A stretch of 64,000 nucleotides of DNA, taken from NCBI RefSeq assembly GCF_025947305.1, contig NZ_CP110009.1, positions 620,001 through 684,000 of the forward strand, in the 5' to 3' direction. This DNA comes from Flavobacterium sp. N3904 (GTDB taxonomy: Bacteria > Bacteroidota > Bacteroidia > Flavobacteriales > Flavobacteriaceae). The notes under the pieces were generated by a model. It did not search any database and was not told the origin of the DNA. It worked only from the letters and a program-made list of their open reading frames with translations. Positions within the stretch are counted from its first letter, which is position 1. Each line of letters opens with the position of its first letter. Below, one piece after another: positions 53,719 to 63,836 of the stretch. A program made the translations under genes and the position numbers.

Positions 53719-55989
53719 TTACGGCTTTATAATCAATACCGAAGGTACGCCGCTCAGCCATTTGCTGCGGGAATCCAATAATTCTTTCCAACTTTCAAGG
53801 CTAACAATCATTAAATCTTGTTTTTCCAAGAAGTCATTTTGCAGCACCGATTCGTTGTCAACAAGTATATTGGCAGGGAATTTTTGTTTTAAGGAATCAA
53901 TGGCACTTGCAATTACAAAATTGGATTCGATGTGACCATTAATGTCCAAAAAGGCAACAGTCGCATTATTATTGTAAATTATTTTCTGCGCATAATCGAT
54001 CAGGAACGAGTCCTCGGAGCTGTAAATTGGCACAAAAACCTGATTTACAGCTTGCAAATCTTTGTCAATCAAAACTCCCAAAGGCATTTTGGCTCTCAAA
54101 ACAATTTGTCTGGTTCTCTCATCAAATGGGGAATTTACAAACAAACCTTCTTTGCCGGTAAACTTGTCCAGCAATCTTTCGGGGTTAATGATTCTCGACG
54201 TAAACCCAATTACTTTGCCCAATAAAGTGCCTTCAAAAATCGATTTTCCGAGTCCAACCAACAATAAATCATATTCTCCTTGGTTGGCAATGTCAATAAT
54301 TTCGGTTTCAATGTCAATTGTTGCTTTGAATATTGTCGTGATTTCCTGTTTCAAGATAACCGCTTCCTTCATGATAGGATTAAAACTGCTCTTCTCCTTG
54401 TCCTCCATATTGAAAGTATGCACTTCATCGCTTAAGGACAAATGCAATGCCGTAATACTGGAGGTTTCACTTTGCTTTTTTACCAAGCTGTGAGCCAATC
54501 GCAATAAGGATTTCCCTTTTTCGTTGTTCCCAAAAGAAAGCAAAATCCTGTATTTGCTTTGATTTATTTCGTCTTCCTGGTCAGTGATGTCATTGGTTTT
54601 GAAAATATAATTGATCAAATTCAAAGCGGGTCCGGTCATAAAAGTAGTGACCAGTGCCATAATCACCATCATCGTAAAAACTTCGGTGGTAAGGACTCCG
54701 AGACCCAATCCTATATTCAATACAATCAGTTCCATCAAGCCCCTTGTGTTCATCAACGCACCAATGATAAGGCTGTTTCTCCAACTTTGACCGACAAATT
54801 TAGCCGCCAGGGCACTTCCGAAAAACTTACCAACTACAGCAACCAGTATGATAAAACCAGTAACTTTCCACAAATACGGCTCGTTTATCAACCCTATTTC
54901 GGTACGCAAACCAGTAAATACAAAGAACAAAGGCAATAACAATATTACCGACACATCTTCGACCTTAGAAATAAAAACAGTTCTGAACTTAGGAACATCG
55001 GGCATAATGGTTCCCATCATAAAAGCGCCGAAAAGCGCATGGATACCTATTAATTCTGTAGCATATGAAGAAATAATTAACAACAAAAAGAAAATAGCGA
55101 CCACCGGTTTGCTCAAACTGTCTTTAGAGCCATATAGATCACCTATCCTTTTCAAGAATGGTTTTACTAAAAATATCATTAAAAGAACATATAAAGCCGC
55201 CAATGAAATGATGAACATTGAACTTTCAAAAGTTCCGGCTTTCACAATGGCAATTACTACAGCCAACAGACACCAGGCAGTAATATCATCGGCAGCGGCA
55301 CAAGTTATTGCGATAGCTCCCAATTTGGTTTTATGCATGCCTCTTTCCTGAACGATTCGTGCCAAAACCGGAAAGGCTGTTATGCTCATGGCAATTCCCA
55401 TAAACAAACTGAAGGAAAGAAACTTCACTCCTTCTGGAGCAAAACGATTGTATACAAAATAAGCCAATCCAATTCCCAGTGCAAACGGAATCACAATACT
55501 GGCATGACTGATAACAACGGCTTCTTTGGCCCTGTTTTTTAGCACTTTGATATCGAGTTCCATACCAATTACAAACATAAAAAGTATTAGTCCGATCTGG
55601 CTCAAAAATTTTAAATTCTCTAACGAATCGGATGGAAAAAGTGCATGGAAAAAATCAGGAAAATAGAGGCCTAATAGAGAGGGGCCGAGTGCAATTCCGG
55701 CAATGATTTCGCCAATTACAGAAGGCTGCCCAATTTTTTTGAAAAACCAACCAAAAAGGCGTGCCACAAGAATAATCATTATAATTTGTGCCAATAAAAT
55801 CGCCAAAGGATCTTGAACATTGTGTAACATTGCAGTAAGGAAATCTCCCCAGGAACTGTCGCTTACTACAGGATGAACGATTATTTTATTTCCTTCAAGA
55901 TGTTTTCCCTCCTTTATAATCCAATACATCAATGCAGTAAAACCACCTGTAACTCCCAAATAAAACAATGTGTTCCTGTACTTTTTCAT
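53719..55989 (-). CDS. Cation:proton antiporter B (paralogue of antiporter A)
   Basis: A 756-residue antiporter with the same layout as antiporter A: N-terminal helix, Na/H-exchanger region (LFGWFFKKIGQPSVIGEIIAGIALG; AADDITAWCLLAVV) and a C-terminal USP-like part (YRILLSFGNNEKG; GEYDLLLVGLG). Large parts of the two proteins are nearly identical, so they arose by duplication; most differences are in the C-terminal cytoplasmic region. It lies upstream of the ChaN-like gene with a 35-nt gap and may lead that transcript. Confidence 0.86.
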   Translation of the reverse strand: MKKYRNTLFYLGVTGGFTALMYWIIKEGKHLEGNKIIVHPVVSDSSWGDFLTAMLHNVQDPLAILLAQIIMIILVARLFGWFFKKIGQPSVIGEIIAGIALGPSLLGLYFPDFFHALFPSDSLENLKFLSQIGLILFMFVIGMELDIKVLKNRAKEAVVISHASIVIPFALGIGLAYFVYNRFAPEGVKFLSFSLFMGIAMSITAFPVLARIVQERGMHKTKLGAIAITCAAADDITAWCLLAVVIAIVKAGTFESSMFIISLAALYVLLMIFLVKPFLKRIGDLYGSKDSLSKPVVAIFFLLLIISSYATELIGIHALFGAFMMGTIMPDVPKFRTVFISKVEDVSVILLLPLFFVFTGLRTEIGLINEPYLWKVTGFIILVAVVGKFFGSALAAKFVGQSWRNSLIIGALMNTRGLMELIVLNIGLGLGVLTTEVFTMMVIMALVTTFMTGPALNLINYIFKTNDITDQEDEINQSKYRILLSFGNNEKGKSLLRLAHSLVKKQSETSSITALHLSLSDEVHTFNMEDKEKSSFNPIMKEAVILKQEITTIFKATIDIETEIIDIANQGEYDLLLVGLGKSIFEGTLLGKVIGFTSRIINPERLLDKFTGKEGLFVNSPFDERTRQIVLRAKMPLGVLIDKDLQAVNQVFVPIYSSEDSFLIDYAQKIIYNNNATVAFLDINGHIESNFVIASAIDSLKQKFPANILVDNESVLQNDFLEKQDLMIVSLESWKELLDSRSKWLSGVPSVLIIKP

Positions 55990-56186
55990 ACTTTTCTTGA
56001 CTTCTTTACCCCATTAACAAAAGCGCTAATATGAGAAATTCAAATATATAATTTATAATGCACAAATTATCTTATTGTAAACAAAAATAAAGTCAAAAAA
56101 ATACCTGAATATCACCCAGAAAATCAAAGCACTTTCATGTGATTTCTAACTGTTTTGTTTACATTTGCATGCATTTTAAAACGTAT

Positions 56187-58550
56187 ATGAAAAAGAAATT
56201 CACGGATAGGTTATGGCAGAACATAGCCCGCATTGTACTTAAAAACAGAATAACCATACTAGGTGTAATACTTGCCATAACCATTTTCCTTTCTTTTCAG
56301 TGGAAAAATTTGGCTATGACCTATACTGAAGCCAATTTACTCCCTAAAAAACATATCGTAAATAAACAGTATCAAGACTTTCTGGATAAATTTGGAGAAG
56401 AAGGAAACCTTATTGTCATTGGTTTTAAAGATGATGCTTTTTTCACTCCCAAAGCATTTGCCGCTTGGAATGAATTGATGACGGGTTTAAAAAATTCTAA
56501 AGAAGTGGAACTTGTCGTTTCCCTGAATGACCTAAAAACTCTTGAAAAAGACACGGTTGCGCAAAAATTCAAATTGGTTCCGTTTATTGACCAAAGTCAA
56601 ACTGCGAATCCAGAATACATTCAAAAAATAAAATTCGAATTGTTTCATAACCTTCCGTTTTATGAAGGGTTATTGTTCAACAAAGAGTCAGGAAGTATCC
56701 GATCTGCAATTTACCTCAATAAAAAAATTGTAAACACCGCCTCCAGAAAAACATTTATTCTCGAAAATTTGGTGCCAAAAATCGACAAGTTCGAAAAAAC
56801 AACTGGAATCGATCTTCGTGTTTCGGGAATGCCATACATTCGAACCATTAATGCCGAAAACATGAAAGGCGAAATTGGGTTGTTCATTGGTGCTGCCTTA
56901 TTTATAACTTCATTGATTTTCTTTTTGTTCTTCCGTTCGTATCGAGCTACTTTTATATCAATGTGTATTTTGATTATTGGTGTAATGTGGTCTTTTGGAA
57001 CACTCGGTTTGTTTCATTATAAAATCACAATTCTTACCGCTATTATTCCGCCATTGATTATTGTTATTGGGATTACAAACTGTATTTTCCTAATCAACAA
57101 ATACCAACAGGAAATAAAAACGCACCAAAATCAAGCCAAAGCCTTACAACGTGTAATTTCTACAATTGGTGTTTCTACCTTAATGACCAATTTGACTACA
57201 GCCGCAGGATTTGCCACTTTTATGATTACCGGAAATGATTTGTTGTTTGAATTTGGTCTGGTTACATCCATAAACGTAATTATAGTTTACTTGCTTACTC
57301 TGGTAATTGTACCAATAGTATATAGTTTTATGGACGTTCCAAAAGAAAAACACCTAAAACACTTAACCAAAACCTACATCTCTGCCCTATTAAATTGGGT
57401 TGAAAGTGTTGTAAAAAACCACCGTAAAATGATCTATATTATTTACGGATTATTATTGGTTTTTAGTGTAATTGGAGTTTCCCAAATGAAAGTTTCAGGA
57501 AGTTTAATTGGCGAAATGCCAAAAACGGCTTCATTTTTCAAAGACATAATCTTTTTTGAAAAAGAGTTTAACGGGGTAATGCCATTGGAAATAATGATTG
57601 ACACCAAACACAAAAAAGGAGTCATGAAATTATCGACGATGAAAAAAATGGAAGAATTGCAAAAAACCATTGCAGAAATTCCTGAGCTATCAAAACCGGT
57701 TTCTGTTGTTAATTTAGTGAAATATTCGAAGCAAGCTTATTACAACGGCAACCCTAACTATTATGAATTGCCGACTTCACAAGAGCAGGCTTTTATATTG
57801 TCGTATGCTAAAAATGCTACCAAAAACACCAAAGGTAATTTAATGAAAAGCTATGTGGATTCGACTGGACGATATGCCCGAATTACAACTTTCATGAAAG
57901 ACATTGGAACAGAAGAAATGGCAAAAGTAGAAGGTAAATTAAGATCCAAAATAAACAAAGTTTTCCCAAAAGAACGCTATGAAGTTACCCTTACCGGAAA
58001 AGCATTGGTTTTCCAGAAAGGAACTTCATACCTTATTGACAACCTTATCGAATCTTTAATTTTTGCTATTTTCCTAATAGCAGGTTTGATGGCCTATTTA
58101 TTCCGTTCTGCCAAAATGGTTATGGCTTCGGTAATTACAAATATATTGCCACTTTGCATCACATCAGGATTGATGGGGTATTTTGGCATTCCGCTAAAAC
58201 CGTCTACGATATTGGTGTTCAGCATTGCTTTCGGAATTTCGGTCGATAATGCGATTCAGTTTATGGCCAAATACCGACATGATTTGAATCTCTATAATGG
58301 CAAAATAAAAAAATCTGTCTTTAGCGCCTTGAAAGAAACGGGAATTAGTACTTTTTACACCTCGATTGTATTGATTGTAGGATTTGCAACTTTCACATTG
58401 TCCAGTTTTAGCGGTACAATAGCACTTGGAGGATTGATTTCCTGCACCTTATTGTTTGCCATGTTTGCCAATTTATTGGTGCTGCCTGCATTGGTGCTGA
58501 CATTTGAAAAGAAAAGAACAAAGAAAGAAGATTTAGAGCACACACATTAA
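56187..58550 (+). CDS. MMPL/RND-family transporter
   Basis: A 787-residue inner-membrane protein starting at 56187 (MKKKFTDRLWQNIARIVLKNR); 16 upstream open codons are discounted because the helix-preceding KNR pattern begins here. Two repeats of large extracytoplasmic loop plus about six helices (RVSGMPYIRTINAENMKGEIGLFIGAALF... ; AFGISVDNAIQFMAKYRHD). These are features of MMPL/SSD-type RND proteins that export lipids or hydrophobic compounds using the proton gradient. No membrane-fusion or outer-membrane partner is adjacent, so the substrate is unknown. Confidence 0.88.
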   Translation: MKKKFTDRLWQNIARIVLKNRITILGVILAITIFLSFQWKNLAMTYTEANLLPKKHIVNKQYQDFLDKFGEEGNLIVIGFKDDAFFTPKAFAAWNELMTGLKNSKEVELVVSLNDLKTLEKDTVAQKFKLVPFIDQSQTANPEYIQKIKFELFHNLPFYEGLLFNKESGSIRSAIYLNKKIVNTASRKTFILENLVPKIDKFEKTTGIDLRVSGMPYIRTINAENMKGEIGLFIGAALFITSLIFFLFFRSYRATFISMCILIIGVMWSFGTLGLFHYKITILTAIIPPLIIVIGITNCIFLINKYQQEIKTHQNQAKALQRVISTIGVSTLMTNLTTAAGFATFMITGNDLLFEFGLVTSINVIIVYLLTLVIVPIVYSFMDVPKEKHLKHLTKTYISALLNWVESVVKNHRKMIYIIYGLLLVFSVIGVSQMKVSGSLIGEMPKTASFFKDIIFFEKEFNGVMPLEIMIDTKHKKGVMKLSTMKKMEELQKTIAEIPELSKPVSVVNLVKYSKQAYYNGNPNYYELPTSQEQAFILSYAKNATKNTKGNLMKSYVDSTGRYARITTFMKDIGTEEMAKVEGKLRSKINKVFPKERYEVTLTGKALVFQKGTSYLIDNLIESLIFAIFLIAGLMAYLFRSAKMVMASVITNILPLCITSGLMGYFGIPLKPSTILVFSIAFGISVDNAIQFMAKYRHDLNLYNGKIKKSVFSALKETGISTFYTSIVLIVGFATFTLSSFSGTIALGGLISCTLLFAMFANLLVLPALVLTFEKKRTKKEDLEHTH

Positions 58551-58574
58551 TCAAGAATATTTTTATTTCAAAAA

Positions 58575-58619
58575 GCATATTCATAATAAAAACAGATAGT
58601 TGTTTTATTATGAATATGC
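58575..58619. terminator. Bidirectional terminator between MMPL gene and antiporter C
   Basis: A perfect 17-bp stem, GCATATTCATAATAAAA and complement, with an 11-nt loop, between convergent genes. Confidence 0.88.
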
Positions 58620-58659
58620 CTTCCCAAATCCCTTTTGATCTTATAGTTTTAATTCAACA

Positions 58660-59835
58660 CTAAAAAGATTTTTCTTTGTAATCTGGCAGTTTATAAATTA
58701 ATCCCTGGATTATCATAAGCCAAAATGTGTTAAGAAACATTGTAAAAGTTGTAACAGCCAAGGTTATTTGATAAGTATAAATCCCCACAAGTCGCAAAGA
58801 AGATGCCAAGGTCATCAAAACAAAACTAAATTCTCCAATTTGTGATAAAAGTGCTCCTCCATACAAACTATCACGCCATGAGTTTTTTGTAAGTTTAAAA
58901 AGTATGGCATTGATCAGGCTATTTATAAAAAGCACAGCAACTGAAATCCATATTATAGTTCCAATATTTTCAATAAAAAACTTGATATCAAGCTGAACAC
59001 CTACTGCAAGAAAGAAGAAAGCCATAAAAAACACTCTGAAAGGAATCAGGGATTTACCTAACCAATGTGTCGCCTTGTCGTGTCCAATTAAAACACCGGC
59101 AATAAAAGCTCCAAAGGCAGGAGACAGTCCAAACCATTCACTAATCCATGCCATACCAAAACAGATGCTGAAACCAATGAAAACCTGCAATTCATGATCA
59201 GCAATAATTTCTCTTCGCATGGGGATTGAGAAAAGCTTTTTACTGATTGCCGCTTTCATAAACAGAATAATCAATACTCCTCCTACGCAGACTTTTATCA
59301 ATTCTGCAGCTGAAATATTATTTCCTGACATAAAATTCAGAGCCAATATCATGGGAACCACGAGTATGTCTTGCATTAGTAAAACACCACAGGTAATAAT
59401 TCCGAGCTGACTTTTAATCTCACCCGTCTTTGCCAAATATTGGAACACAATCGCAGAACTACTCAAACTTATTATAAAAGCGATCAAAATTATAGTTGTC
59501 ATTTTCCACTCCAAATATGAACCAACAATATACATGCTAATAAAACTAAGTGCAATCTGCACCACTGCAATTAAAAGAGGCTTGTAAAAATTATGCGATA
59601 GATAATGAAGATCTATTTCATTGCCGATGGAGAACATTAGAAGTACAATCCCAATTTGCCCCAATTCTGAAATTACTTCAGGTTCATAAATGACGTTAAA
59701 TACTTGAGGCCCAAATAACAAACCGGCAATTATATAAGCAATAAAATAAGGCTGCTTTAATCGTCGCAAAAGCAATATCAATAATAAAACCATAAAGGAC
59801 AGCACAGCTATCCCGGAGAATAATTGTGACAACAT
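58660..59835 (-). CDS. Cation:proton antiporter C (CPA2/Kef-like, no C-terminal domain)
   Basis: A 391-residue antiporter with about 12 helices only. Motifs LKQPYFIAYIIAGLLFGPQVF at the start, SSSAIVFQYLAKTGEIKSQLGIITCGVLLMQDI in the middle (KefB/GerN-like). There is no TrkA-N or USP domain after it. Likely a Na/K:proton exchanger; not closely related to antiporters A and B. Hsp20 is upstream, 69 nt away across a terminator. Confidence 0.87.
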   Translation of the reverse strand: MLSQLFSGIAVLSFMVLLLILLLRRLKQPYFIAYIIAGLLFGPQVFNVIYEPEVISELGQIGIVLLMFSIGNEIDLHYLSHNFYKPLLIAVVQIALSFISMYIVGSYLEWKMTTIILIAFIISLSSSAIVFQYLAKTGEIKSQLGIITCGVLLMQDILVVPMILALNFMSGNNISAAELIKVCVGGVLIILFMKAAISKKLFSIPMRREIIADHELQVFIGFSICFGMAWISEWFGLSPAFGAFIAGVLIGHDKATHWLGKSLIPFRVFFMAFFFLAVGVQLDIKFFIENIGTIIWISVAVLFINSLINAILFKLTKNSWRDSLYGGALLSQIGEFSFVLMTLASSLRLVGIYTYQITLAVTTFTMFLNTFWLMIIQGLIYKLPDYKEKSF

Positions 59836-59856
59836 CTGTGTGTATTTTATAATGAA

Positions 59857-59882
59857 GAAAGCTGCCTAAAACAGCAGCTTTC
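59857..59882 (-). terminator. Terminator after hsp20
   Basis: GAAAGCTGC and GCAGCTTTC arms with an 8-nt loop, in the 69-nt gap between hsp20 and antiporter C. Confidence 0.85.
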
Positions 59883-59904
59883 AAAATAGTTAATTAATGA
59901 GAAT

Positions 59905-60357
59905 TTATGAGATTTCAATCATTCGTGGAGGTCTAGGTTTTGCCTCTTCACGTTTCGGGATGGACAATAATAAAATTCCATTTTCATAACGAGCAATTAT
60001 TTTATCCTCATCCACTACGTTTTTAGGCAATTCAAAACTTCTCTGAAATGATTGGTAACTAAATTCTCTACGGCTGTAATTTGCGTCCCTAGTTGTTTGT
60101 TTATTTTCTTTCACTGAAGAAATCGTTAATTGGTTTCCATCAAGTGTAATCTTGAAGTCATTTTTATCCATACCAGGAGCGGCGACTTCCACCTCATAAT
60201 TATCTGCAGTCTCTTTAATGTTTACAGAGGGCAGTGTTGTACTAGTTGTTGAAAAATTGTTATTTTCCCAATTGAAAAAATCACGGCCAAAAATATCATC
60301 AAAAAACAAACGATGTAAAGCTGGTACTTGACCTCCATTTCTTTTAATAAGATTCAT
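59905..60357 (-). CDS. Hsp20/alpha-crystallin small heat-shock protein
   Basis: A 150-residue ATP-independent chaperone. N-terminal aromatic arm (FDDIFGRDFFNWENNNF), alpha-crystallin domain (about residues 45-138, with NIKETADNYEVEVAAPGMDKNDFKI and FELPKNVVDEDKIIARYENGILLLSIPK), and the C-terminal tail RPPRMIEIS with the I-x-I type assembly motif (I-E-I). Monocistronic; a palindrome overlies its likely -33 region. Confidence 0.95.
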   Translation of the reverse strand: MNLIKRNGGQVPALHRLFFDDIFGRDFFNWENNNFSTTSTTLPSVNIKETADNYEVEVAAPGMDKNDFKITLDGNQLTISSVKENKQTTRDANYSRREFSYQSFQRSFELPKNVVDEDKIIARYENGILLLSIPKREEAKPRPPRMIEIS

Positions 60358-60381
60358 AACTGTTTTACTTTAAAATTGTTA

Positions 60382-60412
60382 AACAAAAATTTATTTTAAA
60401 CTTGCGCAAGTT
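60382..60412 (-). promoter_or_regulatory. Promoter and 14-bp palindromic operator candidate for hsp20
   Basis: AACTTGCGCAAGTT at 60399-60412 is a perfect 14-bp palindrome containing a TTG that could be the -33 element. About 17 bp downstream (minus strand) is AATTTTTG, a near -7 element. Overlap suggests a repressor site. Confidence 0.55.
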
Positions 60413-60848
60413 ATATACAGAAAAACAAAAAATATGCCATTTGAAAAATATGTCATTTTTTCAGAATTGAATTGAAAAAATGTCAGATAGTTATATACCA
60501 TTACAATAACTCAATTATCTAGAGTCAAAAAACAAAAAAATAATATTCTTTTTTTACTTCAATCAATCTTAATACCTAAAATCGAAAAATAAACTCTAAC
60601 TATTATTTTTAATTTTTCTTTTTATATAAATTAACAATTGAGTTTGAAATGTCATATTTTTACTTTCGCTCTAAAAAGTAAAAGATATAGTGGATAGCAG
60701 GACATCGAATATTCAGCAAAAGCTAAATTGCCCCTTATTACACTATATCTCACAATGACAATTTCAAACAAATCCTTTATATTTGCAATTGGATTAAAAC
60801 ATTGATTTTTGTTTAATCTAAAAAAGAACTATAAAATCTAAAATTAAA
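60413..60848. other. Long AT-rich intergenic region with structured elements
   Basis: The whole 490-bp hsp20-asnS gap has no recognisable gene. It holds the hsp20 promoter/palindrome, an inverted repeat CATTTTTTCA/TGAAAAAATG (60454-60463, 60473-60482), a second inverted repeat AGATATAGTG/CACTATATCT (60683-60692, 60741-60750), and the asnS promoter. A small RNA between 60680 and 60755 is possible. Confidence 0.5.
60778..60785 (+). promoter_or_regulatory. -7 promoter element for asnS
   Basis: TATATTTG then C matches the consensus; asnS begins 63 nt downstream. Confidence 0.55.
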
Positions 60849-62282
60849 ATGAGACACACAAAAGTTAAAGACTTACTAAACAGTACAACGACGTTACTCG
60901 AAATAAATGCAAAAGGTTGGGTTAGAACTTTTAGAAACAATCAGTTTATTGCTTTAAATGATGGTTCTACCATCAATAATATACAATGTGTTGTCGATTT
61001 TGAGAATACTCCGGATGAAACTTTGAAGAGAATTACAACTGGCGCTGCTGTTTCGGTAACCGGAAGTTTGGTTGAGAGCAAAGGTGCTGGACAAAAATAT
61101 GAGATTCAGGTAAACAAACTGGAAATCCTTGGAGATTCGGATGCCGAGAAATTCCCAATGCAACCCAAAAAACACTCTTTGGAATTCTTGCGTGAAAATG
61201 CGCATTTGCGTGTGCGTACGAATGCTTTTGGAGCGATTATGCGTGTGCGTTCGGTTTTATCTTTTGCAGTACATAGCTATTTTCAACAAAAAGGGTTTGT
61301 TTATGTAAATACGCCGATTATCACAGGATCTGACGCTGAAGGTGCCGGTGAAATGTTCAAAGTTACGGCTTTGCCATTTGACAACACACCAAGAACCGAA
61401 GACGGAAAAGTAAATTACAAAGAAGATTTCTTTGGAAAAGAAACAAATCTAACGGTTTCAGGACAATTGGAAGGTGAAACTTTTGCAATGGCTTTGGGCC
61501 AGATTTATACTTTTGGACCAACTTTTAGAGCAGAAAATTCCAATACTTCTCGCCATTTGGCTGAATTTTGGATGATTGAGCCCGAAGTGGCATTCAATGA
61601 TTTGAACGACAATATGGATCTTGCCGAAGATTTTATCAAATATGTGGTAAAATATGCCGTTGAACATTGTAGTGACGATTTGAAGTTCCTGGAAAGCCGT
61701 TTGACCGAAGAAGAAAAATCAAAACCACAGGCTGAAAGAAGCGAAATGCCTTTGTTGGAAAAACTAGGTTTTGTGATGGATAACAATTTCAAACGTGTTT
61801 CGTACACCGAAGCGATTGATATTTTAAGAGACTCTACTCCAAACAAAAAGAAAAAATTTCAATATATCATCAACGAATGGGGCGCTGATTTACAATCGGA
61901 ACACGAGCGCTATTTGGTAGAAAAACACTTTAAATGCCCAGTAATCTTGTTTGATTATCCAGCCAATATCAAAGCCTTCTACATGCGTTTGAACGAAGAC
62001 GGAAAAACAGTTCGTGCAATGGACATCCTTTTCCCAGGAATTGGAGAAATCGTAGGAGGTTCACAAAGAGAAGAACGTTTTGATGTTTTGGTCGAAAAAA
62101 TGAAAGCCTTAGGAATCGAAGAAGAGGATTTATGGTGGTATTTGGATACCAGACGATTTGGTTCTGCTGTTCACTCCGGTTTCGGACTTGGATTCGAAAG
62201 ACTCGTGCTTTTTGTAACCGGAATGACCAACATACGCGACGTAATTCCTTTCCCAAGAACACCAATGAATGCGGAATTTTAA
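60849..62282 (+). CDS. asnS: Asparaginyl-tRNA synthetase
   Basis: A 477-residue class IIb synthetase that charges tRNA-Asn. N-terminal OB-fold anticodon-binding domain (about residues 15-100, [19 protein letters not shown]), class II motif 2 in [24 protein letters not shown] and motif 3 in [27 protein letters not shown]. Lengths and motifs normal. Followed by rpoN after 84 nt. Confidence 0.97.
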   Translation: MRHTKVKDLLNSTTTLLEINAKGWVRTFRNNQFIALNDGSTINNIQCVVDFENTPDETLKRITTGAAVSVTGSLVESKGAGQKYEIQVNKLEILGDSDAEKFPMQPKKHSLEFLRENAHLRVRTNAFGAIMRVRSVLSFAVHSYFQQKGFVYVNTPIITGSDAEGAGEMFKVTALPFDNTPRTEDGKVNYKEDFFGKETNLTVSGQLEGETFAMALGQIYTFGPTFRAENSNTSRHLAEFWMIEPEVAFNDLNDNMDLAEDFIKYVVKYAVEHCSDDLKFLESRLTEEEKSKPQAERSEMPLLEKLGFVMDNNFKRVSYTEAIDILRDSTPNKKKKFQYIINEWGADLQSEHERYLVEKHFKCPVILFDYPANIKAFYMRLNEDGKTVRAMDILFPGIGEIVGGSQREERFDVLVEKMKALGIEEEDLWWYLDTRRFGSAVHSGFGLGFERLVLFVTGMTNIRDVIPFPRTPMNAEF

Positions 62283-62294
62283 AAATTTGTTTCA

Positions 62295-62359
62295 GATTTA
62301 AAGTTTAAAGTTGTTGATAGTTCTGCAACCTTAAACTTTAAACTTTTAAACTTTTAAAC
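62295..62359 (+). repeat. TTTAAAGTTTAAA hairpin between asnS and rpoN
   Basis: TTTAAAGTTTAAAGTTG can pair with CAACCTTAAACTTTAAA (one bulge) around a 12-nt loop, followed by more AACTTTTAA units. It may act as a terminator or as a leader structure for rpoN; same repeat type as 11770-11845. Confidence 0.55.
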
Positions 62360-62366
62360 AATAAAA

Positions 62367-63836
62367 ATGCTAAAGCAATTTTTAAATTTAAAAATATCAC
62401 AGAAATTATCTCCACAGCAAATTCAGCTGATGAAGTTAATTCAGTTGCCGACGCAAGCATTTGAACAACGATTGTTGGAAGAAATGAATGAGAATCCCGC
62501 TTTGGAATCTGGCAAAGAAGAGGATGAAAATTACGATAACGACGAATTTGACAACGAACAATTTGACGATTATGATGATTCTGAAGCAGACAGAATAGAA
62601 TCGGAAGATGTTAATATCGACGAATACCTAAGCAACGACGATACTCCAGATTACAAAACACAGGTCAATAACTACAGTGACGATGACGAAGAAAAAGAAA
62701 CCCCTTTTGCTGCTACAATTAGTTTTCACCAAGATCTAATCAACCAATTAAACACTTTTATATTAAGCGATGAAGAGCGCGATATCGCTGAATTTTTGGT
62801 GGGAAGTATTGATGACATGGGCTACATTCGAAGAAGTATTCCAGACATAGTAGATGATATGGCTTTTACTCAAGGTTTATACACCAATGAAAAACAGGTC
62901 GAAAACATACTTCATATCATTCACGAACTGGAACCTACCGGAGTTGGCGCACGCGATTTGCAAGAATGCTTATTACTGCAATTGAAACACAAAACCCCTA
63001 CTGAATCGGTAGATTTGGCCACTGCAATTATCGAAAATCAATTTGATGCTTTTGCCAAAAAACATTACGATAAATTAATACAAAAGCTTGGCATTTCAAA
63101 CGAACAACTTAGAAATGCCGTTCATGAAATAGAACGACTCAACCCAAAACCCGGTGGTTCTTTTACAGGAAACAATAAAATCACAGAGAACGTGGTGCCC
63201 GATTTTACAATTCGAATTATTGATGGTGAATTGGAACTTACTTTAAACGGAAGAAATGCTCCTGCACTGCACGTTTCTAAGGATTATCAGGAAATGATGC
63301 AAACGTATAAAGAATCGAAAGATAAATCGCATTCACAAAAAGATGCAGTACAGTTTATCAAACAAAAACTGGATTCGGCCAAATGGTTTATTGATGCTAT
63401 AAAACAACGCCAAGACACGTTATTTGTAACGATGAATGCCATTATGCATTACCAAAAGGATTATTTGCTTGACGGAGATGAAACCCGGCTAAAGCCCATG
63501 ATCTTAAAAGATATCGCCGATATGATTGGCTTAGACATATCAACAGTTTCAAGAGTTGCCAATAGTAAATATGTCGAAACTCCTTATGGCACAAAACTAA
63601 TTAAGGAATTTTTCTCAGAAGCGATGACAAACGATCAAGGAGAAGAAGTTTCTACACTCGAGATCAAGAAAATCCTTCAAAATATTATTGAAGAAGAAGA
63701 CAAACAAAAACCATTAGCCGACGATCTGTTAGCCGAAATCTTAAAAGAAAAAGGCTATCCTATAGCGCGCAGAACGATTGCAAAATATAGAGAACAACTT
63801 GAAATTCCTGTAGCCAGAATGAGAAAGAAAATATAG
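62367..63836 (+). CDS. rpoN: RNA polymerase sigma-54 factor
   Basis: A 489-residue sigma-54. Region I is Gln-rich and activator-responsive (QKLSPQQIQLMKLIQLP, NPALES, about residues 10-50), an acidic region II follows (about 50-115), then the core-binding region and the DNA-binding part with helix-turn-helix (LKDIADMIGLDISTVSRVANSKYV) and the RpoN box ARRTIAKYREQLEIP near the C-terminus. No enhancer-binding activator is seen nearby. Confidence 0.97.
   Translation: MLKQFLNLKISQKLSPQQIQLMKLIQLPTQAFEQRLLEEMNENPALESGKEEDENYDNDEFDNEQFDDYDDSEADRIESEDVNIDEYLSNDDTPDYKTQVNNYSDDDEEKETPFAATISFHQDLINQLNTFILSDEERDIAEFLVGSIDDMGYIRRSIPDIVDDMAFTQGLYTNEKQVENILHIIHELEPTGVGARDLQECLLLQLKHKTPTESVDLATAIIENQFDAFAKKHYDKLIQKLGISNEQLRNAVHEIERLNPKPGGSFTGNNKITENVVPDFTIRIIDGELELTLNGRNAPALHVSKDYQEMMQTYKESKDKSHSQKDAVQFIKQKLDSAKWFIDAIKQRQDTLFVTMNAIMHYQKDYLLDGDETRLKPMILKDIADMIGLDISTVSRVANSKYVETPYGTKLIKEFFSEAMTNDQGEEVSTLEIKKILQNIIEEEDKQKPLADDLLAEILKEKGYPIARRTIAKYREQLEIPVARMRKKI

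Noticed and set aside
53684..53791. 36-codon N-terminal extension of the ChaN-like lipoprotein
   Set aside because: It would overlap the 3' end of antiporter B and would remove the lipobox from the N-terminus.
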